Shown here one piece after another: positions 18,646 to 26,862 of a stretch of DNA of 64,000 nt. Each line of letters begins with the position of its first letter. Position 1 is the stretch's first letter. The notes under the pieces are model-generated. The model had not been told where the DNA came from, made no database searches, and saw only the letters and a list, made by a program, of their open reading frames with translations. The DNA comes from Lewinellaceae bacterium. Lineage in GTDB: Bacteria; Bacteroidota; Bacteroidia; Chitinophagales; Saprospiraceae. The position numbers and the translations under genes are program-made. The stretch is from assembly GCA_016716135.1 (NCBI GenBank), contig JADJWX010000002.1:62001-126000 (forward strand), given 5' to 3'.

Positions 18646-18938
18646 TGACGGGCTTTTTCCAGAATATCGTTCAGGGTTCGTTTTTCTTCGCGGGCCACGG
18701 CCAACTGGCGGCGCAGCATGACTAACCGCTCCAGCAGACCAATTTCCGTTTCGATGACGCCGACCTCCTCGGTTTTTTGCGCCAGATTGGTCTGCACCTG
18801 GGCGGTATCGAAGGGCACGGTTCTGCCGTTTTGAAGCAGGACATAACCCAGGCTGTCTCGTTTTTCGATTTTGTAATCGCTGCCGGTTTGGGCGGTGGCA
18901 AAAAGGGAAAGCAGTAAAAAAGGGATGACGAGTTTCAT
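18615..18938 (-). CDS. Small exported coiled-coil protein
   Basis: 107 residues: signal peptide (MKLVIPFLLLSLFATAQ) and then a mostly helical chain with heptad-like leucines and charged residues (TEEVGVIETEIGLLERL, LAVAREEKRTLNDILEKA). It overlaps the start of the 705-residue fibre gene by 31 bases and is probably translated in concert with it. The coiled coil may trimerise or attach the exported fibres (inference). Confidence 0.55.
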   Translation of the reverse strand: MKLVIPFLLLSLFATAQTGSDYKIEKRDSLGYVLLQNGRTVPFDTAQVQTNLAQKTEEVGVIETEIGLLERLVMLRRQLAVAREEKRTLNDILEKARQCTEVTPSKN

Positions 18939-18951
18939 TTTGGGAATGGGG

Positions 18952-20360
18952 TTAGTTGACGGTGATTTTTTTCACCAGGATTTTCTGCCCGGTGGAAACC
19001 GTGCGGGAAAACGTGATGACCTGGCCGGATACGGTGATGTCCTCGCCTGCGCCCCAGTCCATCATCACACCGTCCAAAAACACTTCCGTGTCCGTGGTCA
19101 GCGGCGTAAAGCCGGATACCGTGGTGGTGGTCGTATTCGAAACGGGCACGTCCTCGAATCGCTGGATCGTGACCGTGGGCGCCGAAGCGCTGGCGGCAAC
19201 GGTGATGGTGTTTCCCGAACGGGTTAACGCGATGCCGGAGCCTTGAGCGAGGGTTACGCTGCTGCCGCCCGTGAGGTTGATGGTACGGTCCGATCCACTG
19301 CCGTCGCCGGCCGTAAGGGTTTGGCTTTCGGTCAAGGTGGTGTTGGTGACGCTGGAAATAGTTCCGTCGCTGTTCAGGGTAAACACCGGGATTTGCGTGG
19401 CGCTGCCGTAGCTGCCGGCGGTGGCCTGGTTAGCGCGGCCAATTCGCTGGAAGGTCAGGGTCGTGGTGCCCACGGTGATCGAGCCGTCGGTGGTCAGCAC
19501 CCACATACTTTCGTTGTTGGCCGTGCCTTCTTCTACGAAAAAAGCCCCGCCGTTGGACATTTCGGTGGAGGCATCGAAGTCGGTGGAGCGCGTCCAGGCG
19601 CCCGTGCCGGTGATGTACACGCCGTTTTCGGAGCCGGTTGTTTGTGATTTGACCAGCACCCGGTCGCCGGTTGTGGTGCTCACTCCGTCGATGGTTTGGT
19701 TGCCGCTCAGCGTGATGTTTCCGGTCGTGGCCACCCGTACCGATTGTTTCCAGGCATATTGCCCGGTGGAAATGGACAGGGTCGGGTTACCACTTACGCC
19801 GTCGGCATTGCCCAGGCCAAAACTCAGGCCCGCGTCGGAAGCGGCAGTGGCGATAGAGCGGTTGGTAAAAGTACCCGCCCCCGTTTGCACGACTAAGCCG
19901 GTGCCGGAAAGCGCGGCGATCCCGTTCACCTCTGCGTCGAACGAGATATCCGTTCGCGAAGAGCCGGCATTGTCGGCTGCCGTTACCGCGCCGCCGATAA
20001 ATTGAGGGTAGCGCGCTGGGTAAGTCCGCTGCCTTCGTCCTGGATGGTGGCCAGGGCGTTGGTAGTGATGGTAAAACTGGGGTAAGTGCCCGTCACGGCA
20101 GTAGCGCCCGCACCGGTGAGCGACACCGTTTGGTCGGGCGCGCTGTTGGTGATGGTGTTGCCGCTGATGCTGATTCCGGTGCCGGCCGTAAGCAGGCTGC
20201 TGCCCTGCACCCAGGTGACGTTGCCGCTGCCGTCGGTGACCAAGAAACGGCTGTTGGTGCCGGAGGCTCGAAGCAGCACCGTGGCGTCGATTTTGGTGCT
20301 TTGGGCCATTGCAAAAACGGCGGGCAAAGCGAAAAGAAGGAGAAGTAATGCCTTTTTCAT
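18952..20360 (-). CDS. Exported fibre-type protein, split by a one-base deletion
   Basis: The first part (from 20360) has a signal peptide (KALLLLLFALPAVFAMAQ) and fibre repeats (GTGISISGNTITNSAPDQTV) but stops at 19983. Adding one T in the run near 19998 joins it to the downstream frame as TLNFIGGAVTAADNAG, a natural fibre sequence, and gives a protein of about 469 residues. The C-terminus (VFLDGVMMDWG...DITVSGQVITF) is a beta-rich tip shared with two neighbouring genes. I read this as one intact gene with a homopolymer error, not two genes. Confidence 0.6.
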
Positions 20361-20402
20361 GGCTGATTGGGTTTAAAGCGTCTTTTGGGGTTTATTTCTG
20401 GG

Positions 20403-21191
20403 TTATTTCACGATGAGAAAAAATGCTTCGTCCTGGCCGGCGACGGTCAACAGGATATCGTCGCCGCTAATGGTAAAATCGAGTCCGTAGGTCATACGCA
20501 CACCGGTGCGGTACAGGTTGATTCGCCAATCCCGCTCGGTGGCCGGTAGGGAAATAGTCGGGCTGATTGTATCTCCAATTACCGAGGTAAAGGCTTCGTA
20601 GATTTCATTGCCGCCCGAATCGTTGGCCGGCAGCCAGGTCGTGCCGTTCCATTTGAGCACCTGGTTGGTTGTCGCGCCTTGTTGGGCTATTTTGAGCGGT
20701 GTTTCCGCCGTTCCGCTTCCGGACAAAGTCGCATCGGTTTGAATGGTGGTTCCGAGCGAGTCAATTTTTAGGTTGGTGAAGGTTTGCAAACAACCCTGGA
20801 GCGATGCCGATAGCCCTGAAATAAACGGCCCTACCCGATGCACGGAACTCGGGTGATAAATCGCCGCCATGCCGCTGGGTAGTGCGGATAGTTGCCCCGA
20901 CGGATCAACCGCCCGGCCTGCGATGATGCTGCCGGCTGCGGTAATCGTGTCGATAGGCAGTTCGTAACACTGGTTGCTGGAAAACACGATCAACCGGGGA
21001 TGTTGCGCTTGGGAAATCTGGCTGCCCGCAAAACCGGTGTTCGAGTTAAAAAGCCCCTGAAAGGTAAAATTCGGGGCTGTTCCACCGGTTTGCACAAACG
21101 GCGAAAGCCAGCCTTGCCACAGGCTGTCCACTGTCTGCGCCGAGACAGCGGCGGCAAACAACAGTAGGATGAAAAGCAGTTTCAGCCGCAT
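20403..21191 (-). CDS. Exported fibre-type protein with shared C-terminal beta tip
   Basis: 262 residues. Signal peptide LLFILLLFAAAVSAQ. The middle carries an ITAAGSIIAGRAVDPSGQL segment and a fibre-like AQQGATTNQVLKWNG segment common in phage and adhesin shafts. The last 45 residues (LYRTGVRMTYGLDFTISGDD) match the C-terminal tips of two other genes in this block. It follows the next fibre gene by three bases, so the four fibre genes form one transcription unit. Confidence 0.55.
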   Translation of the reverse strand: MRLKLLFILLLFAAAVSAQTVDSLWQGWLSPFVQTGGTAPNFTFQGLFNSNTGFAGSQISQAQHPRLIVFSSNQCYELPIDTITAAGSIIAGRAVDPSGQLSALPSGMAAIYHPSSVHRVGPFISGLSASLQGCLQTFTNLKIDSLGTTIQTDATLSGSGTAETPLKIAQQGATTNQVLKWNGTTWLPANDSGGNEIYEAFTSVIGDTISPTISLPATERDWRINLYRTGVRMTYGLDFTISGDDILLTVAGQDEAFFLIVK

Positions 21192-21194
21192 GGT

Positions 21195-22604
21195 TTAGAA
21201 GTTGAATACGAGTTGGTAATCGTCATAATTGGCCGTCAGGCCCACGGCCCGCAGGGAGATACTTGGTGATCCGCTGGAGCCAACTCCGACCACCTGCATT
21301 TGCACGGTATCGTCGTCGTCCACGGAATACGGATTGCCCGGCGCGGGCGCTCCAAACACCTGGGCCGACAGATCAATTTTTTGGGTGGCCGGGATATGCA
21401 GCGAGCCAATACCCTCATTGCCCTGCAGGCCTGCACCGTTGAACGTCACGGTCAGGTTGCCCGATCCGTCGTTTTCGGCATCATCACCCGTTACCCGCGC
21501 GGAAAGCAGGGTCACGCCGGAGGGAATAGTCACTGTGAGCGTGCCCGAGCCTCGAACGGCAGTGATCCCCGCGCCGGTGGCCGTCACGACCACGGCCAGA
21601 GAGCCGCTTCCGGAGGTGCTGGGCGTGTAGGTGGAAATCGTGCTGCCATTACTCGGAGCCGGCCCTTTGGAGAGTTCGAAGGTGCTGGGGTTTATGTACA
21701 GCATTTCGGTTTCGGCGGCGGTTTTATCCTGCAATTGCAGCAGGTAGTGGCCGGTGCTGTCCACGTAAAAAGCCCCGTTCATGGTGTTTTCACCCACCAC
21801 GTAGGCCATTTGGGCGGAAAAATCGGTGGTGAGTATCTCGCCCCGGATGCCGGTGTTTTGAGTGCGGATATAAGCCGCATCGGGTTTGAGCGACCACTGC
21901 GAAGATTCAGCGGGGTTGCTCACCCGGCTGTACGTGGCAAAAGCGCCGGTGCTCTCGAACTTGGAAAGCCCGAACACCCCGCTTCCGCTGCCGTCGCTTG
22001 TGCGGGCACGAAGGGTCACCGAGGTAACGCTGTCGAGTGCGAGCGAATAGGCGCTCTTGCCGTTGACCGTGGTGTTTTGCGTCAGATCGCCGCCCAAGCG
22101 CACGGTCGTGCCGGTTTTGGTCAGGGCGTTGGCGTAGCTGTTCAGGGCGTAGGAAATCCAGGCTGTGCCGTTCCAGGCGTAAAGGGTACCCGTGGCTGTA
22201 TCCACGTACAACAGGCCCTCGTTAGTCCCGGGCGATAGACCAGGGACGCCGTTTCCTTGCACGACTTCGTCCACCCCGTCATGGACTACCCAGCTGGAAC
22301 CGGTCCAGACATACAGTTGGGCAGTGGTCGTGTTCAGGTAAAGATTGCCTTGCGTTCCGGTGGGCGCTCCGCTTGGCGCCGTGGTGTTTTGTACTACTTC
22401 GTCCGGGAGCAGGCCGATCAGGTAGCTCAGGGTTTTGTACTCCAGTTTACCGTCGCTGCCCCGCGTCATCAGCAGGTTGTTCGCCGCCGGCGGGCTGACG
22501 CCTTTGATTTGGGTGGTGGGATTGATCTGGCTAAAGGCGGGAAAGGCGGCCAGGCAGAGCGCGAAAAGGGGAAAGAAAATCTTGGTAAAAAGAGGGCCTT
22601 TCAT
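21195..22604 (-). CDS. Exported fibre-type protein with tandem shaft repeats
   Basis: 469 residues. Signal peptide IFFPLFALCLAAFPAFSQ, then two copies of a shaft motif (GNLYLNTTTAQLYVWTGSSW and GLLYVDTATGTLYAWNGTAW) found in tail-fibre and collar proteins. The centre has SISTYTPSTSGSGSLAVVV-type beta repeats, and the C-terminus ends in strand-like YQLVFNF. Again a signal peptide precedes a fibre-like shaft. It lies at the head of the exported-fibre block, downstream of two proteins without signal peptides. Confidence 0.55.
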   Translation of the reverse strand: MKGPLFTKIFFPLFALCLAAFPAFSQINPTTQIKGVSPPAANNLLMTRGSDGKLEYKTLSYLIGLLPDEVVQNTTAPSGAPTGTQGNLYLNTTTAQLYVWTGSSWVVHDGVDEVVQGNGVPGLSPGTNEGLLYVDTATGTLYAWNGTAWISYALNSYANALTKTGTTVRLGGDLTQNTTVNGKSAYSLALDSVTSVTLRARTSDGSGSGVFGLSKFESTGAFATYSRVSNPAESSQWSLKPDAAYIRTQNTGIRGEILTTDFSAQMAYVVGENTMNGAFYVDSTGHYLLQLQDKTAAETEMLYINPSTFELSKGPAPSNGSTISTYTPSTSGSGSLAVVVTATGAGITAVRGSGTLTVTIPSGVTLLSARVTGDDAENDGSGNLTVTFNGAGLQGNEGIGSLHIPATQKIDLSAQVFGAPAPGNPYSVDDDDTVQMQVVGVGSSGSPSISLRAVGLTANYDDYQLVFNF

Positions 22605-22643
22605 GGCGGTTTTAAAGGTTTTAAGCCGTCGGACGGCTGGTTA

Positions 22644-23648
22644 TTACACGATGGCAACGATCCAGATTTGATCTGTCGCGGCCGGCTCTGCCAACGTTAC
22701 CTGGCTGCCGGACACGGTGTAGTTCGTTGTGGGGTATTGCAGTAGTTCATTCACAAAAAGCAGCCACTTGGCCTGGTTAGAGGCCGAATAGCCGGAAGGC
22801 AGGTTAAAGGTTGTGCCCGTTCCCGAGGCGCTGATCGTCAGTCGGCTAAGTTTACAGCCCTCGGCACCGCCCTGGAGCCGGACAAAATGCCAACGGTCTT
22901 CCACTTCGCTCGCTGCGCCGCTTGGCGTCAGGTTGCCGGACGAAATCGTGAAGGTTCGTTGCGCCGCACCGTTTCGGAACACCAGGTAGTCCGAATCGGA
23001 CAGATCCGTAAATGCTGCCGGAACTTCAACAGTGCCGGTTTGTTCAGCCACTTCTTCCATCTCTATGGCGGCATCGCAACCTTCATCGAGCGTTACCCAG
23101 GCCAGGTTATCGCTGCTTTCGAGCGGCATTTGCGTAAAGTCCTCCCCTTCCGGATTCATCAGGCCGTTGGAAAAAACCAACTGCCCGCCATTGGCCGAGT
23201 AACCTATGGGCGGCGTGGCCGTGTTACCCGTTTGACCCGAATCGAAGGCGGTAGCGAATTCGCAGGTACAATCACTTTCTGCTACTTCTGCCGCAAAGCA
23301 AATCTTGTTGCTCCCGGCGTATTCGTTTTGGCAGTTTTTGATTTGCACTTCAACGCAAATCGTATCGCTATTCGAAAGGGCAATGCCCTGTGAAATCAAG
23401 TAAGCCGTGATCTGACTGTTCGTTGCGTTCAGATGCAAATACGTGCTGCCCAACCCGATACCCAAGGAAGCCGTTGGCGCCGCAAAAGGTGTCGCGAATA
23501 CCAACGTCTTGTTTTTGTAAAACCGCCATTGCAAAAGCCGCTCCGCCCCGGCGGGACAACGGTTGTTGTCATTCCAGGTCGGAATGGCCGAAAAGAGGGC
23601 CTTCCGGACCAAACGAACGCGCGGTTTTTTATTGGAGCAGCAAGGCAT
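22644..23648 (-). CDS. Putative virion or spike protein without signal peptide
   Basis: 334 residues. It starts MPCCSNKKPRVRLVRKA, a Cys/Arg/Lys-rich N-terminus with no export signal, followed by long beta-type stretches with several cysteines (FAAEVAESDCTCEFATAF). The C-terminal 40 residues (LLFVNELLQYPTTNYTVSGS) form the same tip-like motif seen in two of the exported fibres. It may be a capsid or spike-base protein that shares an evolutionary module with the fibres. No database family recognised. Confidence 0.5.
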   Translation of the reverse strand: MPCCSNKKPRVRLVRKALFSAIPTWNDNNRCPAGAERLLQWRFYKNKTLVFATPFAAPTASLGIGLGSTYLHLNATNSQITAYLISQGIALSNSDTICVEVQIKNCQNEYAGSNKICFAAEVAESDCTCEFATAFDSGQTGNTATPPIGYSANGGQLVFSNGLMNPEGEDFTQMPLESSDNLAWVTLDEGCDAAIEMEEVAEQTGTVEVPAAFTDLSDSDYLVFRNGAAQRTFTISSGNLTPSGAASEVEDRWHFVRLQGGAEGCKLSRLTISASGTGTTFNLPSGYSASNQAKWLLFVNELLQYPTTNYTVSGSQVTLAEPAATDQIWIVAIV

Positions 23649-23652
23649 GGTT

Positions 23653-24075
23653 TTACAGCGGACTGGGGAAGGTTTTGCTCAACGAGGGAATGGTGAACGT
23701 TTGGCCGTCTTTCGCCGTGATTTCAACGTTGGCCAGCACCAACAGCCAGGTACTGCTGACGTTATTTTCTGTTTGTTCTACTCCGGCAAAAGTGATGGCA
23801 AGTGCCCCCGGAACGCCAGTATTGTTCGGCCCGGCGGCAGTGCCGGCAGGGGTTTCAGAATTCACGGCATCAAAAAGTGTGGCATCGCCGGCCGTCACGA
23901 AACCTTCCACGTCGCCGAAATTCACCTTGGGTTTGAGGGTGGCCGTTACATCGAAGGTGCCCGGGTCTTCGCCGGGCGCCGCGACTACGTTCAGGCTGAA
24001 ATCACCGCCGTCCAGGTCGGTTTGCCGGGTAGAGATGCGTTTCCGGCAGGGGTTTTGGAAATATCCGTTGCTCAT
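23653..24075 (-). CDS. 140-residue beta-rich protein, possible minor virion protein
   Basis: I start at MSNGYFQNPCRKR because the frame upstream of it lies in the inserted repeat. The N-terminus again holds a Cys followed by basic residues, like the next gene. The body is strand-like (FSLNVVAAPGEDPGTFDVTA) and ends ETTAKDG-type TIPSLSKTF. It is the first gene of the fibre block, four bases before the 334-residue protein, and is separated from the tiny membrane-protein genes by a 160-base inverted-repeat element. Confidence 0.45.
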   Translation of the reverse strand: MSNGYFQNPCRKRISTRQTDLDGGDFSLNVVAAPGEDPGTFDVTATLKPKVNFGDVEGFVTAGDATLFDAVNSETPAGTAAGPNNTGVPGALAITFAGVEQTENNVSSTWLLVLANVEITAKDGQTFTIPSLSKTFPSPL

Positions 24076-24113
24076 TTTGGTTGTTGATTTTAAGAGAGTT
24101 AGTGTTCCGCGTC

Positions 24114-24274
24114 TCAACCCCACCCCCATCCCCTCCCCCAAATGGGAGGGGGGCTTGCCCTCACATTACTCTTTGTTCAGTGGTTGTGCATGCCCATACT
24201 TTTTGGCGCATACCTACTTCGTAATCAAAGAGTTATTTGGATCAGCCCCCTCCCTCTGGGAGGGGCGGGGTTGA
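24114..24274. repeat. MITE/REP-like element with G/C-rich inverted ends
   Basis: About 160 bases bounded by TCAACCCCACCCC on the left and the near-complement GGGGCGGGGTTGA on the right. Each end holds a further hairpin (CCCCTCCCCCAAATGGGAGG and CCCCCTCCCTCTGGGAGGGG). There is no coding capacity. This form is common as a dispersed palindromic repeat in Bacteroidota genomes. It lies between two late genes of the element and so must have inserted after the element existed, or hopped in from the host. Confidence 0.6.
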
Positions 24275-24301
24275 CGAAATCTTCCATTTTCATTTAATTT
24301 T

Positions 24302-24457
24302 TTATCCAATGAATCTTCGGGTAAGGCCTTCCGCTATCGCATACGCAAACACAATGAGCAGAATCACAAACCCGAAATACATCGCCGATGCCGAATCCGC
24401 TTCATACCGGTACGGCACCTTGCCGCTGGCGATCATATCAATCACTTCCTGGTTCAT
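24302..24457 (-). CDS. 51-residue single-span membrane protein
   Basis: Starts MNQEVIDMIASGKVPYRYEADSASA and has one helix (MYFGFVILLIVFAYAIAEGL) with a short basic C-terminus (TRRFIG). An in-frame upstream start would run through the previous gene, so I use the ATG that overlaps the upstream stop as ATGA. It is the last of four tiny membrane proteins in a row. Confidence 0.6.
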   Translation of the reverse strand: MNQEVIDMIASGKVPYRYEADSASAMYFGFVILLIVFAYAIAEGLTRRFIG

Positions 24458-24615
24458 CCGGTAATTTTTTTGCGAATCAATGCGGTAACGACGCCGGCCA
24501 CCACGGCCGCGAGGCAACCGTACAACAGTAGCCGGAAGATCGTCTGCTCCTCGAAAGCGACTTCGACCCGGATGCCATCGGTGGACAGTTTTTCGAGCAC
24601 GTCAAGGACTCCCAT
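24454..24615 (-). CDS. 53-residue single-span membrane protein
   Basis: MGVLDVLEKLSTDGIRVEV, an acidic amphipathic segment, then a helix (IFRLLLYGCLAAVVAGVVTAL) and a basic end (IRKKITG). The stop overlaps the next start (ATGA) and the start overlaps the previous stop (TGATG). Such a chain of overlaps argues strongly that all four frames are translated. Confidence 0.6.
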   Translation of the reverse strand: MGVLDVLEKLSTDGIRVEVAFEEQTIFRLLLYGCLAAVVAGVVTALIRKKITG

Positions 24616-24731
24616 CAGGCGGTTTTTTGGCGTTTATTGTAAGCGTTCACGGCCACCGTAAAAACGGCGAGCACGGCTACCAGCAGTAGCGTAAACTGCC
24701 AGACAGGAAGCGTTCCGATTGCTTTTTTCAT
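24615..24731 (-). CDS. 38-residue single-span membrane protein
   Basis: MKKAIGTLPVWQ, one helix (FTLLLVAVLAVFTVAVNAY), and a basic end NKRQKTA. The size and charge layout resemble filamentous-phage coat or minor coat proteins without a signal peptide, or small membrane proteins of membrane-containing phages; the sequence alone cannot tell. Overlaps both neighbours. Confidence 0.55.
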   Translation of the reverse strand: MKKAIGTLPVWQFTLLLVAVLAVFTVAVNAYNKRQKTA

Positions 24732-24847
24732 GTCGTTTGGGCGGTTTTGGGTTGATTGAAGCGAAAGAAATAATACAGGATCACCGTGGCCAGCACCGTG
24801 GCGGCCACATTGATCAGCGTCCAGGTTATAATCTCTTTCGCGTTCAT
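24728..24847 (-). CDS. 39-residue single-span membrane protein
   Basis: MNAKEIITWTLINVAATVL followed by ATVILYYFFRF and a short polar tail. First of the chain of four tiny genes; its ATG lies two bases downstream of the stop of the 168-residue membrane protein gene and its TGA overlaps the next ATG. Function unknown. Confidence 0.55.
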   Translation of the reverse strand: MNAKEIITWTLINVAATVLATVILYYFFRFNQPKTAQTT

Positions 24848-24848
24848 G

Positions 24849-25355
24849 TTATAAATTCAGGTTTTTGACCCGCTGTTGAATACTTTTTAATTTGGCGTCC
24901 ACCACATCCCCGGCATCTTTAAAGCAGCAGCCACTGACATAGAAACTGTCGAAGGTTGCGCGCAGCGTACCGCTGTACATGGATTTGTAGTAAGCAGCCA
25001 GTTGGATCAGTTGTGCATCCGGCAGTTCGGCTATCGCCAGGATGGTATCGCAGCGCAATTCGTTGCAGATAAAGGTCCAGCCGGTCGCCTGTTTGAGATC
25101 GTCGGCCAGGCGTTTGAGGTTTTGCGGCAGCGGCGCCACGGGTGTGCCGTCGGGGTTAGAGCTGCTACCATTGCCGTTGTTACCGCCCTTGCCTTTGTCT
25201 GTACTTCCGCTCGCCGCCGATTTTTTGACCAGCCGGATCACGAACACCACGATCAACGTCACTGCCAGCCCGACGGCCAAAAACAAGCCGATGCGGAGCA
25301 AGGTCCGCTGGGTGGCAGGGTTAAAAACCTGTTGTATGGCGTTGGGTTGTGGCAT
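24849..25355 (-). CDS. Membrane-anchored protein with an annexin-like module
   Basis: 168 residues: N-terminal polar stretch, a helix (LRIGLFLAVGLAVTLIVVFVI) near residues 20-42, a Gly/Asn/Ser linker, then one module with LPDAQLIQLAAYYKSMYSG and four cysteines (CNELRCDT, GCCFKD). The Asp-Ala-Gln-Leu...Tyr-Lys pattern is reminiscent of an annexin repeat and resembles the paralogous pair at the left end of the operon. Likely exposes the module on the far side of the membrane (inference). Confidence 0.5.
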   Translation of the reverse strand: MPQPNAIQQVFNPATQRTLLRIGLFLAVGLAVTLIVVFVIRLVKKSAASGSTDKGKGGNNGNGSSSNPDGTPVAPLPQNLKRLADDLKQATGWTFICNELRCDTILAIAELPDAQLIQLAAYYKSMYSGTLRATFDSFYVSGCCFKDAGDVVDAKLKSIQQRVKNLNL

Positions 25356-25369
25356 TGGGGTACTCGGGT

Positions 25370-25567
25370 TTAGCAGTCAAACGGATGGTTATGTGGGTCC
25401 TTGTAATAATAGGCGTCGTCTTTGGCGCATTTCGGCTGGCCGCCCGCGACCGGGTCTTTGAACACTAATTTGGGTACCCGCAGCAGCAGAAACACCGCCG
25501 CTCCCAGGACAGACAGCACCAGCAGGATGCGCAGCAGCGCGGCGAACGAGGCATTTGAGGTGTTCAT
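25370..25567 (-). CDS. 65-residue membrane protein
   Basis: The ATG chosen gives MNTSNASFAALLR, overlaps the upstream stop as ATGA, and is followed directly by a helix (ILLVLSVLGAAVFLLLRV). The C-terminal half is soluble with two cysteines and a DAYYYKDPHNHPFDC tail that could bind metal. A much longer frame extends upstream but lies fully within the previous gene in another phase, so I reject it. Confidence 0.5.
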   Translation of the reverse strand: MNTSNASFAALLRILLVLSVLGAAVFLLLRVPKLVFKDPVAGGQPKCAKDDAYYYKDPHNHPFDC

Positions 25568-26040
25568 GTCAGGCCGAGGGTGTCCAGTTTTTGCAAAAAG
25601 GTGGTGTTCAGTCCGTCGCTCATGCCCAGGTAGGAACAATCGTCCGTGTACGTGGCGCCCACCGCGTGGTGCAGGGTTTCCCCGTGCGCGTTTTTGTACG
25701 CGTTGTGGATCAGGCGGAGTTGATTGTCGTTCCACTGCAAGGCATCGTACAACGCCTCGCAGCGGCCTTCGGTAGTCAGCGCGTTACCGGTGAGGGTTTC
25801 GTGCAGGCGTCCGGCGATGTCTTTTCGGCGATCATAAAAGTCAGCCGTCACGTCACCGCCGCCCGTCTGCATTTTGGCGTCCTCCGGCACCAGGCCGAAC
25901 AACACCCGGAAATACGGGCGGAACCACCACCACAGCGCCAACGCGGCGAGTGCCAGGGCGATCCAGCGGGCGTTTTTGGACAAAAAGCCCGTCGCGCCCG
26001 ATCCGGCGCTCCAAAGTGCCGATGCCGCCGTGAGTGCCAT
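25564..26040 (-). CDS. Membrane-anchored protein with annexin-like C-terminal module
   Basis: 158 residues. An N-terminal helix (NARWIALALAALALWWWF) near 24-42, a spacer, then a module with TTEGRCEALYDALQWNDNQL and IHNAYKNAHGETL, whose Asn-Asp-x-Gln-Leu...Tyr-Lys...Gly-x-x-Leu spacing is annexin-like. It shares this layout with three other membrane-anchored proteins of the operon, which suggests a family expanded within the element. Confidence 0.5.
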   Translation of the reverse strand: MALTAASALWSAGSGATGFLSKNARWIALALAALALWWWFRPYFRVLFGLVPEDAKMQTGGGDVTADFYDRRKDIAGRLHETLTGNALTTEGRCEALYDALQWNDNQLRLIHNAYKNAHGETLHHAVGATYTDDCSYLGMSDGLNTTFLQKLDTLGLT

Positions 26041-26057
26041 AGCCTACCGGTACGGAT

Positions 26058-26276
26058 TTAGTTCGACGATGCCGACACCGGGCCGACCAGCCGGGATTTC
26101 AGGCTTTGCAGCACCGGGGCGCCAGTGGCAGGACTGGGGTCCGTAGCAGTATTCGTACCCGGCACTTTTCCGGCAGTAGCCTTTTTGATTTTCGGGTACA
26201 CGTAGGTGATAAAAAGCAGGGTCGCGCCTACAGCGAGCACGGCAATTACCCAGCGTTGTTTCAAAATGCGCATCAT
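26058..26276 (-). CDS. 72-residue single-span membrane protein
   Basis: MMRILKQRW followed by a helix (VIAVLAVGATLLFITYVY), a basic stop (PKIKKATAGK) and a Pro/Ser/Ala-rich soluble tail. It continues the series of N-terminally anchored small proteins. No family recognised. Confidence 0.5.
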   Translation of the reverse strand: MMRILKQRWVIAVLAVGATLLFITYVYPKIKKATAGKVPGTNTATDPSPATGAPVLQSLKSRLVGPVSASSN

Positions 26277-26336
26277 GGTCTTTTTTAGAGTGATGAGTGA
26301 TGAACGATGAGAGATGAGCGCCGAGCGTGATTCTGT

Positions 26337-26789
26337 TCACGCGACGGCCTTTTCCAGGATCCGCCCCAGGTAGCGCAGCACGCACAGCAGTCCGATGACG
26401 GCCAATCCGATCAGTATCCAGGCCACGTAGGGGCGACGTTTGCCGTCGCCCAAAAATGAGGCGACAGAATTTTGCGGCATCGTTTGCCGGATTTGATCCG
26501 TCAGCAGCCGGGCCGGGGTTTTACCCGTCGTTTGCCGGATGGCGGTCAGTTCGGCGGCGTACAGGCCCATTTGATCCACGGGAACGTCCAGCAACTGCTC
26601 CAGCCAGGCCAGGAATGCCTCGGGCGACAGTCGCCCGGACTGCTCCTGGATGGCATACGAGATCGCATCCACGTTCGGGAGCATCGCGGCACTGACCCGG
26701 CCTTCGGCAACCAGCCGGGCATAAACACCCGTCAGGTTGTTGGTCGTAATCAGGTGTACCAGTTCGTCCGTTGAATACTGCGTTTGCAC
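26337..26789 (-). CDS. C-terminally anchored 150-residue protein
   Basis: A helical soluble domain of about 115 residues (ELVHLITTNNLTGVYARLV, LSPEAFLAWLEQLLDVPVDQ), then RRPYVAWILIGLAVIGLLCVL as a C-terminal membrane helix. It lies directly downstream of the candidate main virion protein. It could link capsid to membrane, but this is inference from order. Confidence 0.5.
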   Translation of the reverse strand: MQTQYSTDELVHLITTNNLTGVYARLVAEGRVSAAMLPNVDAISYAIQEQSGRLSPEAFLAWLEQLLDVPVDQMGLYAAELTAIRQTTGKTPARLLTDQIRQTMPQNSVASFLGDGKRRPYVAWILIGLAVIGLLCVLRYLGRILEKAVA

Positions 26790-26862
26790 GGGGCTGAGGG
26801 GCGCTTTGGGGTGAAAAAGAAAGGCGGAACGGACCGGTTGAAAATCCGGTCGGCCGGGCCGT

